Origin: Terrimonas ginsenosidimutans
GTDB lineage: Bacteria > Bacteroidota > Bacteroidia > Chitinophagales > Chitinophagaceae
DNA length: 64,000 nt
Direction of reading: 5' to 3'
Assembly (NCBI RefSeq): GCF_022012415.1
Contig: NZ_JAKLTR010000004.1
Location: 308,855-372,854 of the forward strand
The position numbers and the translations under genes are program-made. The notes beneath the pieces were generated by a model. The model worked only from the letters and a program-made list of their open reading frames with translations, searched no databases and was not told where the DNA came from. Position 1 is the stretch's first letter, and every line of letters begins with the position of its first letter. Below are positions 7,634-16,222 of this stretch, in pieces.

Positions 7634-9364
7634 TTATGGTTTATCTACACAAAGAAATACGGCGGAACGCGATGGTATGCGAATGCGGATGCCCTTGTCG
7701 GTATTCGCTGCATTGGCTTTGATCGATGTATAATTTTCAGGGCCGCCGGAAGCATGCGTGGCTGTTACACCATTCACCAGTACCTTTCTTGAAAACTCAC
7801 CATTATCCCCCGCTCCACTCAGCGTATACCAGTAGAATCTTTTTCCTGCCCTGAAATTCTTTATATCCAGCTCCATTATCTTATCAGATGTGGACTTGTT
7901 TATTAATACAACACCCAGCTCTCCGGAAGAAAAAGATGAAGCATACGAAGCGATCTCCGTTGAAGCTCCCGTGCCGGATGTAACCAAACGATCACCGAGG
8001 AACTGTTGAAAAAAATACATGTGATAAAAGACAGGTCGTGGATTCCATTTGGGCACACCATCCGGTTCATCCCCGTTATTGAACATGCCATGATCATTGC
8101 CATTCTCCCATGCATTTGCCAGGTCCCAACGGCAGGCCAGTCCATATTTATTCTGCAATAATTCTCCGATCACTAGATCAGCATGCAGTCCGTTGATATG
8201 AGAAACCTGCTGTTTGCTCCCCGCAGCAAAAATATTCCATTCATCCAATACAACCGGCTTTGCTGTAGCACCAGCCGTTTGAATAGCTTTTGAGATGAAT
8301 TCGATATTCTTTTTCGTTTCAGTTGTTGCTGAATAAAGAATATCCGCAGCATTACTGTTTGCATTATATGGCGTGTAATAACTGTGTGCAACGTGGAAGT
8401 CAGGCGAATTATTGATAGCACCAAGCAATCCCGCGTTCCAGGTTGATTGGGTCGGCGTCGCCCATACCGGCGTTTCAGATTCGATCATCACGGCACCAAT
8501 GCGGATGGTCTTCCCGATCTCAGTGGCCGCTTTGCGCATGGAGTCTGCGAATATTTTGAAATGTTGTCCATATAACTGACCCGTCAGGAATTCGGGTTGA
8601 CCATCCTGGTTGCTTGCTTTATTGATCCGATAGCCCGCTTCCCAGTCGCCAAAATTTTCATTGCCGATCTCCCAGTATTTCGTACGGCCATTGTCATATC
8701 TTACCCAATCAGCAGCAAGATGGGCGGCGGCGGCAACGGGATTGGGCCCTGTTCCATATCGTGCATAGCCATAATTGATCGTAATGATCCCCTGGCTACC
8801 GGTCTGCTGTAACATGGCATAGTAATTATCCACCGACAAAGTCCAACCTGCTGTATTCTTTCCAAACCAGTAACCGGAAGGATTGCTTGCACCTGCTGCG
8901 TTCAGTAATGTAGCCGGAGCATCAGCGGGTGGATCAGCAGCATTCCTGTTCCAGAAAAAAATATCACTGATACTTCCCCCGGGAAAGCGGATAATATTCG
9001 GTTTAAGATTCTTCAGATGATTGATCAATGCCGGCTCGGTCACCATTTGCGTCATCCATGTGTTGGCATTGTTTCCAAATAGCGATCGTGATACTTTCGT
9101 AACGACATTACTGTAATCGATCGTGACGGTACCCGAGGATGCCGCGGGAATAGTTGTTTCGGTAAATGATGGAATGGTAAATGTCTTAGGCTGCCAGTCA
9201 TCCATAAAAAAACCGATCGACCCGGCGAGTGGCGGATCAACCTGCGGTTTGATCTCCTGCGGCGGTTCAGAACCAGCGCCGCCAGCAGGAGGATCATTGT
9301 TCTTCTTACAAGCAATAAACATGGTCAACGAGATGACCAGTAAATTTATCTGTTTCATTAGCAT
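7634..9364 (-). CDS. Clan GH-A glycoside hydrolase lipoprotein, family not assigned
   Basis: A 576-aa lipoprotein (Cys19 after FIA, then KKNND) with a Pro/Gly-rich linker (22-46) and a beta/alpha-barrel region. Two acidic motifs look catalytic: Glu236 in WEIGNENFGDW, the acid/base position after Asn typical of clan GH-A, and Glu375 in VVLDEWNIF, the expected nucleophile. The IIRFPGGSISD block and the all-beta C-terminal part (GELGVVLINKS) resemble GH51 arabinofuranosidases and GH44/GH39 enzymes without being a clean match to any I can recall. It starts 2 bp after the epimerase gene. Given its neighbours, an endo- or exo-acting mannanase, glucanase or arabinosidase at the cell surface is plausible. 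Function is inference. Confidence 0.8.
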   Translation of the reverse strand: MLMKQINLLVISLTMFIACKKNNDPPAGGAGSEPPQEIKPQVDPPLAGSIGFFMDDWQPKTFTIPSFTETTIPAASSGTVTIDYSNVVTKVSRSLFGNNANTWMTQMVTEPALINHLKNLKPNIIRFPGGSISDIFFWNRNAADPPADAPATLLNAAGASNPSGYWFGKNTAGWTLSVDNYYAMLQQTGSQGIITINYGYARYGTGPNPVAAAAHLAADWVRYDNGRTKYWEIGNENFGDWEAGYRINKASNQDGQPEFLTGQLYGQHFKIFADSMRKAATEIGKTIRIGAVMIESETPVWATPTQSTWNAGLLGAINNSPDFHVAHSYYTPYNANSNAADILYSATTETKKNIEFISKAIQTAGATAKPVVLDEWNIFAAGSKQQVSHINGLHADLVIGELLQNKYGLACRWDLANAWENGNDHGMFNNGDEPDGVPKWNPRPVFYHMYFFQQFLGDRLVTSGTGASTEIASYASSFSSGELGVVLINKSTSDKIMELDIKNFRAGKRFYWYTLSGAGDNGEFSRKVLVNGVTATHASGGPENYTSIKANAANTDKGIRIRIPSRSAVFLCVDKP

Positions 9365-9366
9365 CG

Positions 9367-10593
9367 TTATTCCGTTATAAGAGATGAGATCCGGGTGATC
9401 AGTTCCATGCAGGCACGGCCGTTATGATAAGGGCATTTCCAGAAACCCGCTTTCTCCTTTTGTATCACTGAATAATCTTTTTGTATTCCCCAAAACCATT
9501 CCTTTTCGCCATCCCTCAGATATGACTTCACAAATTCCCAGGACTTGATAGATTGTTCTAAATAGCCCTTTCCCCCGGAGAGTTGCCACGCATAAAAGAA
9601 GCCAATCATTGCTTCTGCCTGCGGCCACCAGTGTTTTTCAAATATCCATTGATCGTTCATTACATCGTATTCATACCACAAACCGCCATCGCTTCGATCA
9701 AGGCCTTCCATTGCGGCTTTTGTGACAGGAATCGTGATAAGCTGATACAGCCTGATGTATGACGGATCATCGATCGCCTCCGCACAAAGAGGCAGAAGCC
9801 ATGCGGCCTCTATATCATGCCCGAAAGAAACAAGTGAGGACCGGGGTTCCCATTGATCATTAAAGAACAGCAGCAAATGATCACTGTCACGGCTAATGAT
9901 CCTTTTTCTAAAAATATCGAGAAGATTCCTGATCCTGGCTTTCAGCATTTCATCCGGCCAAACAGAAAACAGGGTCGCATAAGCTTCCACAATGTGCAGA
10001 TGAGTATTGGCGGATCGTTTTTCATTCTCATCTTTATCACTCAACCGCAGATCGGCGGCTAATCCCCATTCCCGGCTGCGGGCTTCTATATATCCGTTCT
10101 GTTCTTCTTCAAATCCATGCTTTTCTATTAGCGCAAAAAGATCTTTCGCCAACTGAAGCGCATCATCATTGCGGGTTGCTTTGAAATATTCCGCCATTGC
10201 ATAGATGCAAAACGCCTGGCCGTATAGTTGCTTTTTCCCATCAAGCATCTGCCCATTTTGATCTACAGACCAGTATACCCCACCAAATCCGGCATCCAGG
10301 AAATTCGCACGTATGTACTCGTAAGCACGTGTCGCCATCTGCAGATATTGATCCGCTCCAGTCATCGAATGGGCAGCAGAAAACGTCCAGCAAATGCGGC
10401 TGTAGAGGACAATACCGCGGGGTGCAGCCGGGTCGGGAGTATCATTCCAGTTAATACTTCCATAAAAACCACCGTTATCGTTATCCAGTGTATGGCCGGT
10501 CCAGTATGATAAGACATGTTGCAGTTCATCCTGCAATTGCTGCCTGTATTTTCTTAGCAGATCAACTGGAATATCTGCGGGGATCGTATGCAT
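9367..10593 (-). CDS. AGE-family mannobiose/cellobiose 2-epimerase
   Basis: A cytoplasmic 408-aa (alpha/alpha)6-barrel epimerase converting the reducing-end sugar of beta-1,4 disaccharides: mannobiose to mannosyl-glucose, or cellobiose to glucosyl-mannose (EC 5.1.3.11). Residues matching the known catalytic set of cellobiose 2-epimerases are in place: Arg66, His198/His200 in NTHLHIVEAY, His259 in SFGHDIEAAW, and His390 in KCPYHNGRACMEL, plus KHWWPQAEAM. Its ATG shares one base with the TGA of the GH130 gene (TGATG), a classic sign of translational coupling. That partner consumes mannosyl-glucose, which settles the likely physiological substrate as mannobiose. Confidence 0.93.
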   Translation of the reverse strand: MHTIPADIPVDLLRKYRQQLQDELQHVLSYWTGHTLDNDNGGFYGSINWNDTPDPAAPRGIVLYSRICWTFSAAHSMTGADQYLQMATRAYEYIRANFLDAGFGGVYWSVDQNGQMLDGKKQLYGQAFCIYAMAEYFKATRNDDALQLAKDLFALIEKHGFEEEQNGYIEARSREWGLAADLRLSDKDENEKRSANTHLHIVEAYATLFSVWPDEMLKARIRNLLDIFRKRIISRDSDHLLLFFNDQWEPRSSLVSFGHDIEAAWLLPLCAEAIDDPSYIRLYQLITIPVTKAAMEGLDRSDGGLWYEYDVMNDQWIFEKHWWPQAEAMIGFFYAWQLSGGKGYLEQSIKSWEFVKSYLRDGEKEWFWGIQKDYSVIQKEKAGFWKCPYHNGRACMELITRISSLITE

Positions 10594-11825
10594 CAGGGTT
10601 TAACACCATTTTCATTACGGGCAGGGTTAGCGACGTTTACCAGGCTCTGTGACTGATTTTTATCGATCAGTTCTGTTAAGGTGCGGACAGTTTCCGCAGA
10701 GCTGAATCCGTCAGGCGCTGTATTCATTACATAATCCAGAAGTTTATCGATGGTTGAAACAGCTACATGGATCCTTGTATCAGAAGAAGCATAGTAGATA
10801 TACACAGTACCGTCATCATCTGCGATCCATCCGTTGCTAAACACGACGTTGGATACGTCGCCTGTTCTTTCATCGCCTTCCGGCGCAAGGAAATATCCCG
10901 CAGGTTTATGTGTCACGTGAGTAAGGTCATTCAGATCCGTCATGAACATATACAATACATATCGAAGTCCGGCTGCAGTATTTCTTACACCATGGGCGAG
11001 GTGAAGCCATCCATGGTTTGTTTTAATAGGAGCTGGTCCGGCACCATTCTTTGCCTCATAAACGGTATGATAGATCTTACGATCAATCACTGTCTCTTTA
11101 TCCACCTGCGCCTGTTCAATACTTTCGCTAAGACCGAAGCCGATGCCGCCACCTGAGCCGGCGTTGATGAAACTATCCTGGGGTCTGGTATAGAACGCAT
11201 ATTTCCCATTTACGAATTCCGGATGCAATACGACATTTCGTTGTTGCGGCGAAGGAGTTTTAAGATCCTGTAAACGATCCCAGCTGATCAGATCTTTGGT
11301 TCTGGCAATACCACACTGGGCCACAGCGGCAGACTGATCTGCCTCAGAAGCGGAGGGATCCCTTCTTTCTGTGCAAAACAAACCATAGATCCATCCATCT
11401 TCATGCTGAACCAACCGGATATCATAGATATTCGTATCCGGAAGATCAGTCTCGGGTATATTTACCGGGTAATCCCAGAATTTAAAATCATCTACGCCAT
11501 TTGTACTTTCTGCAATTGCAAAAAACGATTTCCTGTCAGAAGCCTCCACCCGCGCCATGATGATGTATTTACCATTCCTCCGGATCGCGCCAGGATTCAG
11601 AACTGCATTGATCGCAAACCGCTCCATCAAATGCGGATTGGTTTGTGGATTGAGATCATATCGCCAGAATAGCGGTGTATGTTTTGCTGTTAGTATAGGA
11701 TGCTTATATCGCTTGAAGATACCATTGCCCGGCAAGATCTCTTCATTTTGCTGATGCAGTAATGCATCATGCCTTTTCTCCAACTCTGACAAACGGGTAA
11801 AAAAATCTGTTCGCATATCTATCAT
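10593..11825 (-). CDS. GH130 4-O-beta-D-mannosyl-D-glucose phosphorylase
   Basis: A cytoplasmic 410-aa five-bladed propeller enzyme of GH130 subfamily 1. It phosphorolyses beta-mannosyl-1,4-glucose to mannose 1-phosphate and glucose (EC 2.4.1.281). The catalytic Asp135 lies in TNIYDIRLV. Other family blocks are [39 protein letters not shown] and the [19 protein letters not shown] phosphate/sugar-binding region. The N-terminal helix (residues 5-32) is typical of the oligomeric MGP group. It starts 7 bp after the symporter gene with GGAGAA as a plausible ribosome site, and overlaps the epimerase start. Together with that enzyme it forms the known mannan route first described in Bacteroides fragilis. 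Confidence 0.94.
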   Translation of the reverse strand: MIDMRTDFFTRLSELEKRHDALLHQQNEEILPGNGIFKRYKHPILTAKHTPLFWRYDLNPQTNPHLMERFAINAVLNPGAIRRNGKYIIMARVEASDRKSFFAIAESTNGVDDFKFWDYPVNIPETDLPDTNIYDIRLVQHEDGWIYGLFCTERRDPSASEADQSAAVAQCGIARTKDLISWDRLQDLKTPSPQQRNVVLHPEFVNGKYAFYTRPQDSFINAGSGGGIGFGLSESIEQAQVDKETVIDRKIYHTVYEAKNGAGPAPIKTNHGWLHLAHGVRNTAAGLRYVLYMFMTDLNDLTHVTHKPAGYFLAPEGDERTGDVSNVVFSNGWIADDDGTVYIYYASSDTRIHVAVSTIDKLLDYVMNTAPDGFSSAETVRTLTELIDKNQSQSLVNVANPARNENGVKP

Positions 11826-11832
11826 TTAAAAT

Positions 11833-13659
11833 TCAATTCTCCAATTTATTCCACCAGGTTCTTTTCAGTACGACAATGATCACAGCCAATATCGCTACCG
11901 TGATCAACAGAGGCAGTTTCAGCCACAGTACCACAAACATCGGCAGTATGGTCAGGCAGCATTGCCCGATTATTCCCAGTACAACATTGAACATATCAAG
12001 ACCGAAACGTTTATTGGGTTGAAAAGCGGGATCGTCAGTAATAACCTGTTGATGCACCGGTTTCCAGAAGCCCCATGGCTTTATCGTTCTATAGAATTCT
12101 TTTAATAATTGCATATCTGTTGCAGGTGCTGTGTAAGTCCCCACGAAAGAACCCACCAGTGAGATCAGGAACAAAAGCGGCCAGTAATACAATGCAAGCG
12201 TATCCGGGAACAGGTAAGGAAAGATGAGTGCCGAAATAATACCCGAAGCCATTCCCCAGAAAAATCCATTGGCATTGAATCGCCACCAGTACCATTTCAA
12301 CATATTCGCCGCAATATAACCGCCATACAATGCGCCAACGATCCATTGCAGCACACTGTTCACATCTTTAGCATAAAATCCGAGTATGATCCCCAGTGTG
12401 ACAACGACCACCCCTGCGAGGTAGTTCATCGAAATGACCTTCTTTGTAGTGGCGTTTGGATTTACATATTTCAGGTAGATATCATTCACGATATAGGCTT
12501 GCGCCGCATTCAATGTTCCGGAGAAGGTCCCCATGAATGCACCAAGCAACCCGGTCAATACCAAACCGAGAATTCCCGCGGGTAGAAAACTGTTTATAGT
12601 GGCGGGAAGAATACGTTCGAAGTCGGTGCCGGACCCTCCGTCCAGGTTCATCTGATCATAATAGAGCAGACCGAGAACAGTAAGCCCGATAATGAGGGAA
12701 TACCTTACCGGAAGAAGGATGATCGAGACAAATCCGCTCATCTTGGACGCATCTTTAGGTGAACGAGTAGATAAGATCTTTTGCATATCATAATTCGGAG
12801 CGGGGCCGGCCAGACTCGCGAATACACCTTTGAACAGCATCATCATAAAAAAGAAGCCGAAGACCCCGAATCCATCCGCTGCGATCTTCTTATCTGCGGC
12901 GGGAACGATCTTACTCCAGTCAAGGTCAAGCTTCCATCCGAAGAAAGGATTTGCCCATCCCTCCGGTACGTTCAATGGATGATCACGAAGATGCATCATC
13001 GCGATGACCGCTACAGAAATACAGGCGATCGTCATAATGATGTACTTGATAAAATCTCCAAGAACAATACTATGCATGCCGCCCAGTATGGAATAGAACA
13101 TTGCAAACAGCGTGAACACGATCCCGTAGAAATGCGGCACGAATTCCGCTGAAATATTAAATGGTATATACTCTTTTACAGCATCCCATGGAACAAATAT
13201 TTCAATGAACTTTCCCAGGCCGACGAAGCCATAAGCGAGAAAACCCAGGCAACTCAGCAATGCAAAGGCAACGACCACGGTGTGGGAGCCTTTCACGCCT
13301 CTGCCTTTTGTACCAAACCTGGTTGTCAGCCATTCAGCTCCGGTGGTGGCGTTTGATCGCCTCAACCACTTTGACAGGAACATCATCAGAAATACCTGGT
13401 TGAATACGGGCCATAGCCAGGGGATCCAGATACTTTTCATTCCGTAAACAAAACACAAGGCAACCATCCACATTGTGCCACTGATATCAAACATATCGGA
13501 CGCATCGCTCATCCCAAGCATATACCAGGGAAGCTTTTTGCCACCCAGGAGATAGCTCTCTTTATTCTGCCTTGCCTTCTTCCTTAATACCCACCCAATC
13601 ACCACCATCGTGGCGAGGTAGAGAAGAATAATACTTACATCGAGGAGTGTTAATTTCAT
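11833..13659 (-). CDS. Sodium:solute symporter (SSS family), likely disaccharide importer
   Basis: A 608-aa inner-membrane protein with about 14 hydrophobic segments and an SSS/SLC5 fold. It begins with a membrane helix and LRKKARQNKESYLLGGKKLPWY, then AEWLTTRFGTKGRG and FSGTLNAAQAYIVNDIYLKY. Family members use the sodium gradient to import sugars or other small solutes. Its position between the extracellular mannanase and the cytoplasmic phosphorylase makes it the likely importer of mannobiose, as with the symporter in B. fragilis mannan loci. The substrate is inferred from context. The 149 bp between its start and the mannanase hold no gene I can support. Confidence 0.9.
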   Translation of the reverse strand: MKLTLLDVSIILLYLATMVVIGWVLRKKARQNKESYLLGGKKLPWYMLGMSDASDMFDISGTMWMVALCFVYGMKSIWIPWLWPVFNQVFLMMFLSKWLRRSNATTGAEWLTTRFGTKGRGVKGSHTVVVAFALLSCLGFLAYGFVGLGKFIEIFVPWDAVKEYIPFNISAEFVPHFYGIVFTLFAMFYSILGGMHSIVLGDFIKYIIMTIACISVAVIAMMHLRDHPLNVPEGWANPFFGWKLDLDWSKIVPAADKKIAADGFGVFGFFFMMMLFKGVFASLAGPAPNYDMQKILSTRSPKDASKMSGFVSIILLPVRYSLIIGLTVLGLLYYDQMNLDGGSGTDFERILPATINSFLPAGILGLVLTGLLGAFMGTFSGTLNAAQAYIVNDIYLKYVNPNATTKKVISMNYLAGVVVVTLGIILGFYAKDVNSVLQWIVGALYGGYIAANMLKWYWWRFNANGFFWGMASGIISALIFPYLFPDTLALYYWPLLFLISLVGSFVGTYTAPATDMQLLKEFYRTIKPWGFWKPVHQQVITDDPAFQPNKRFGLDMFNVVLGIIGQCCLTILPMFVVLWLKLPLLITVAILAVIIVVLKRTWWNKLEN

Positions 13660-13808
13660 TTGAGAATATACAATTTCTTTTCTATGGATGTAGTATCATC
13701 CTGCCTGTTTAAAATTGGTTGCCGGAGGAAGAATCCACCAGCAACCCTGCTCGAACGATTGCTGCTTTAAAATCGCTGACCGTTGCCCAGCCGTCTACGG
13801 CCTGTGTG

Positions 13809-14948
13809 TTACGGTCCATATAACTTCTCTCCCGCCACATCCCTTCCGAAAAAGGTATTTGGCAGATCAAAAAACTTTTTAAAATCATCAGCGGATACCT
13901 GCCCTTTATAAGGAGCGTAGTAATGCATTTTTTGATTCCAGGCCGCGTATCCGTGATTTCTCCAAACAAGTACGTAAGAGATCTTTGAATTTCCGATAGC
14001 TTTAAGCAACACCCTGGTCCACCATTCAGAATAGGGAATAGCTTCGTAACCGGTTTCCGCAAAAGCAGATAGCTTTCCTTTGGTCTGCGCAATGCTGTCG
14101 ATCAGGGTCAGAAGCTTTGCTGTTCCAGTAACGAACCTGTCGTTCTTTTGCGGGTCATCGTATTGATAGGCATCGAGGCTGAGCATATCAACCATATCAT
14201 CTCCAGGATATCGTTGCAAAAAATCTTCTGCTGTATTAATATTGTCGGAAGTATTGTATACCCAAAGCAGGTTGTTCAATTTCTTTTCCTGTTGCAGGTA
14301 GTAGACAGTGAATCGCCAGAGTGTTCTGAATTCAAACTCAGAACAGGTATTGCGGCACCACCAGAACCAGTTTCCAGTCAGCTCATGGAATGGCCGGAAC
14401 AACACCGGGATGCTTTCCCCTTTATTTCCTTTTAAGGAAGTAATGAACAAGGCAATCTTGTCGAGCCATGTCTTGTAAAGTTCATGATTGTTTCCACCTG
14501 GCAAAATGGATGCTACCGTACCTCTAGTGGTATCCCATGCACCTTTTTCTGCACCTATGGGGCTTCGCGCATGCCAGCTGATGGTTGTCACACCTCCGCG
14601 CTCATAACTTTCTTTGATGAACTGCTTTATCTTTTTGAAGGGGATCCCATCAAGGTTATTCTCCTGTCCTAATTCTATCCCACCAAGATCCCAGCCATAT
14701 ACTGCGGGATAGTTGCCTACAACAGTCTTAATATCGCTGTTACCGGGTTCATATCTCCAGTTGACACCATAGGCAAGATCATCCTGATGTCCGAACATGA
14801 ATCCTTTTAAGGAGAGTTTCTTCAAATTGCGGTAAAGGTTGACGGTCTCCTTTGTCGCAGAAGAATTACATGGCATGTCCTTATCAGCAGCAAGGGACTG
14901 CCCGGATAAAGAAATGAACAGGAAGAAGGCACAAAGTCTCAGAGTCAT
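13809..14948 (-). CDS. GH26 endo-beta-1,4-mannanase
   Basis: A 379-aa exported clan GH-A endo-mannanase. A Sec signal (residues 1-21) precedes one catalytic domain with no extra binding module. Motifs: LKGFMFGHQDDLAYG, DLGGIE, TISWHARSP, the acid/base Glu189 in RPFHELTGNWFWW, and the nucleophile Glu298 in SAFAETGYE. It produces mannobiose and longer oligosaccharides from mannan or glucomannan. This is the enzyme that defines the polysaccharide target of the locus. It is separated from the upstream surface lipoprotein by an inverted repeat (14981-15081) that might partly uncouple its expression from SusCD. Confidence 0.95.
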   Translation of the reverse strand: MTLRLCAFFLFISLSGQSLAADKDMPCNSSATKETVNLYRNLKKLSLKGFMFGHQDDLAYGVNWRYEPGNSDIKTVVGNYPAVYGWDLGGIELGQENNLDGIPFKKIKQFIKESYERGGVTTISWHARSPIGAEKGAWDTTRGTVASILPGGNNHELYKTWLDKIALFITSLKGNKGESIPVLFRPFHELTGNWFWWCRNTCSEFEFRTLWRFTVYYLQQEKKLNNLLWVYNTSDNINTAEDFLQRYPGDDMVDMLSLDAYQYDDPQKNDRFVTGTAKLLTLIDSIAQTKGKLSAFAETGYEAIPYSEWWTRVLLKAIGNSKISYVLVWRNHGYAAWNQKMHYYAPYKGQVSADDFKKFFDLPNTFFGRDVAGEKLYGP

Positions 14949-14980
14949 TTTCGAAAACTTATAATCAAGCTGACCAAATC

Positions 14981-15081
14981 AAAAAGTCAAAAGTAAAAAG
15001 TAAAAAAGCGCCCTTAGAAAGGAGACTAAAAACAATAGTCCCATTCCCTTCTGATTATTTACTTTTTACTTTTGACTTTTT
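14981..15081. repeat. 24-bp perfect AAAAGT-type inverted repeat with inner hairpin
   Basis: Left arm 14981-15004 (AAAAAGTCAAAAGTAAAA...) is the exact reverse complement of 15058-15081. Words of 7 bp (AAAAGTC, AAAAGTA, AAAAGTA) make up the arms. Further copies run to 15096, where they supply the TAA stop of the surface lipoprotein gene. The spacer has a bulged hairpin at 15021-15042 (GG-a-GACTA / TAGTCCC). Confidence 0.8.
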
Positions 15082-15093
15082 AATTTTTACTTT

Positions 15094-16176
15094 TTACTTC
15101 GTTATGATCACATCATCAAGGTGAAACTTCTCATCAGCATTCTCAGGTCCAGGGATCCAAAAACCGATCTGATTGAATGTTGCACCGTTCTGCCAGAGTT
15201 TGAGGTCACTCAATGCAAATTTGAAGTAGGTCCAGACGTTGGCAGGTACGTTCACCGGAGACGAACGGTCTGAATTACCAAAACCTCCGCCGGCTTTTTT
15301 ATCTCCTGTAATGTAGAGTGTCTGATCAGCGGAACCGCCTTTTATCCAGAAGGAGAAATATTTGTAAGAAGGATCGCTGGCCACACCCGGCCACCAGTTT
15401 GCAAAACCGAATACATGCCAGTTGCCTTTTGCATAGGTTTTGGTCAATGATTTTGTACCTGATTTAAATTCAGTTGAAGAAATGGTGGCGCCATCGCCCC
15501 ATGAATTATCACCAAAGTCAGCGCCGTAGCCATCTGTGAAGATCTTTAATGCTTTATCAAGATTTACAAATTCCTGTGTGGTTACTGTTTTACCGGTTGA
15601 GTTGGTTATATCCAGTGTTGAGCGCGCGATATCAGTTGCGGGCATTTTTATCACCAGTGTTTTACGTGATTTGGAAACGATGGTAATATTTCCAGTTGTA
15701 CCGGTAAAGTTGACCTTTGTCACATCGTCCAGGTTATTACCCGTAAGGGTGATTTCAGTATCAGTGGTAAAATTATAATTAGACACGCTGGCCACGCTTG
15801 CGAATGCAAGGACAGTGAATGGAACAGTCAGTGTTTTCCCATCAGTGTTGGTGAATACGATATTCTGAGGGCCACCGAAGGCTGTATCCGGCACATGGAA
15901 GATCAGGTAACTTTCTGTATTAAGCGTTGGTTGAAAAGCTGCCGGAACATTATTTTTTTCAAACATAATGCTGCGGATCTGGCCGATGCCGGATCCGGTT
16001 AAAGTGATGAGTGCTCCTCCACCAGCTTCGCCCGGGTCAATGGAACCGGAAGCCATATTACCTACAGCAACTTCAGGAGTACCGTCTTTATCTTTTTCAC
16101 AGGAGCTGAGACCAGCGGCAAGGACCGTTACCGCCATTGCCCATCCTGTGAGGTTTTTAAAAAAATTGTTTTGCAT
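15094..16176 (-). CDS. IPT/TIG-domain surface glycan-binding lipoprotein (SGBP type)
   Basis: A 360-aa lipoprotein: lipobox LSSC with Cys26, a short acidic linker (EKDKDGTPE), and two IPT/TIG Ig-like domains (about 42-120 and 124-210, with the ITLTGSGIG and ITLTGNNLDDV patterns). A C-terminal beta-sandwich (about 215-360) has aromatic residues (NWHVFGFANWWPG, FSFWIKGG) and looks like a carbohydrate-binding module. Position directly after susD is that of SusE/SGBP-B proteins, which sit on the outer surface and help hold polysaccharide. It has no enzymatic motif. Mannan or glucomannan binding is inferred from the locus. The TAA stop lies inside an AAAAGTA repeat. Confidence 0.85.
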   Translation of the reverse strand: MQNNFFKNLTGWAMAVTVLAAGLSSCEKDKDGTPEVAVGNMASGSIDPGEAGGGALITLTGSGIGQIRSIMFEKNNVPAAFQPTLNTESYLIFHVPDTAFGGPQNIVFTNTDGKTLTVPFTVLAFASVASVSNYNFTTDTEITLTGNNLDDVTKVNFTGTTGNITIVSKSRKTLVIKMPATDIARSTLDITNSTGKTVTTQEFVNLDKALKIFTDGYGADFGDNSWGDGATISSTEFKSGTKSLTKTYAKGNWHVFGFANWWPGVASDPSYKYFSFWIKGGSADQTLYITGDKKAGGGFGNSDRSSPVNVPANVWTYFKFALSDLKLWQNGATFNQIGFWIPGPENADEKFHLDDVIITK

Positions 16177-16222
16177 ATAAAGCTTTTAATTGTATTAAAT
16201 GGATTCGTTCAGGAAACATTTA

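Noticed and set aside
13709..14092. 127-aa frame overlapping the end of the GH26 gene in another frame
   Set aside because: The GH26 domain is complete without it, and the overlapping frame has no recognisable features; no frameshift needed.
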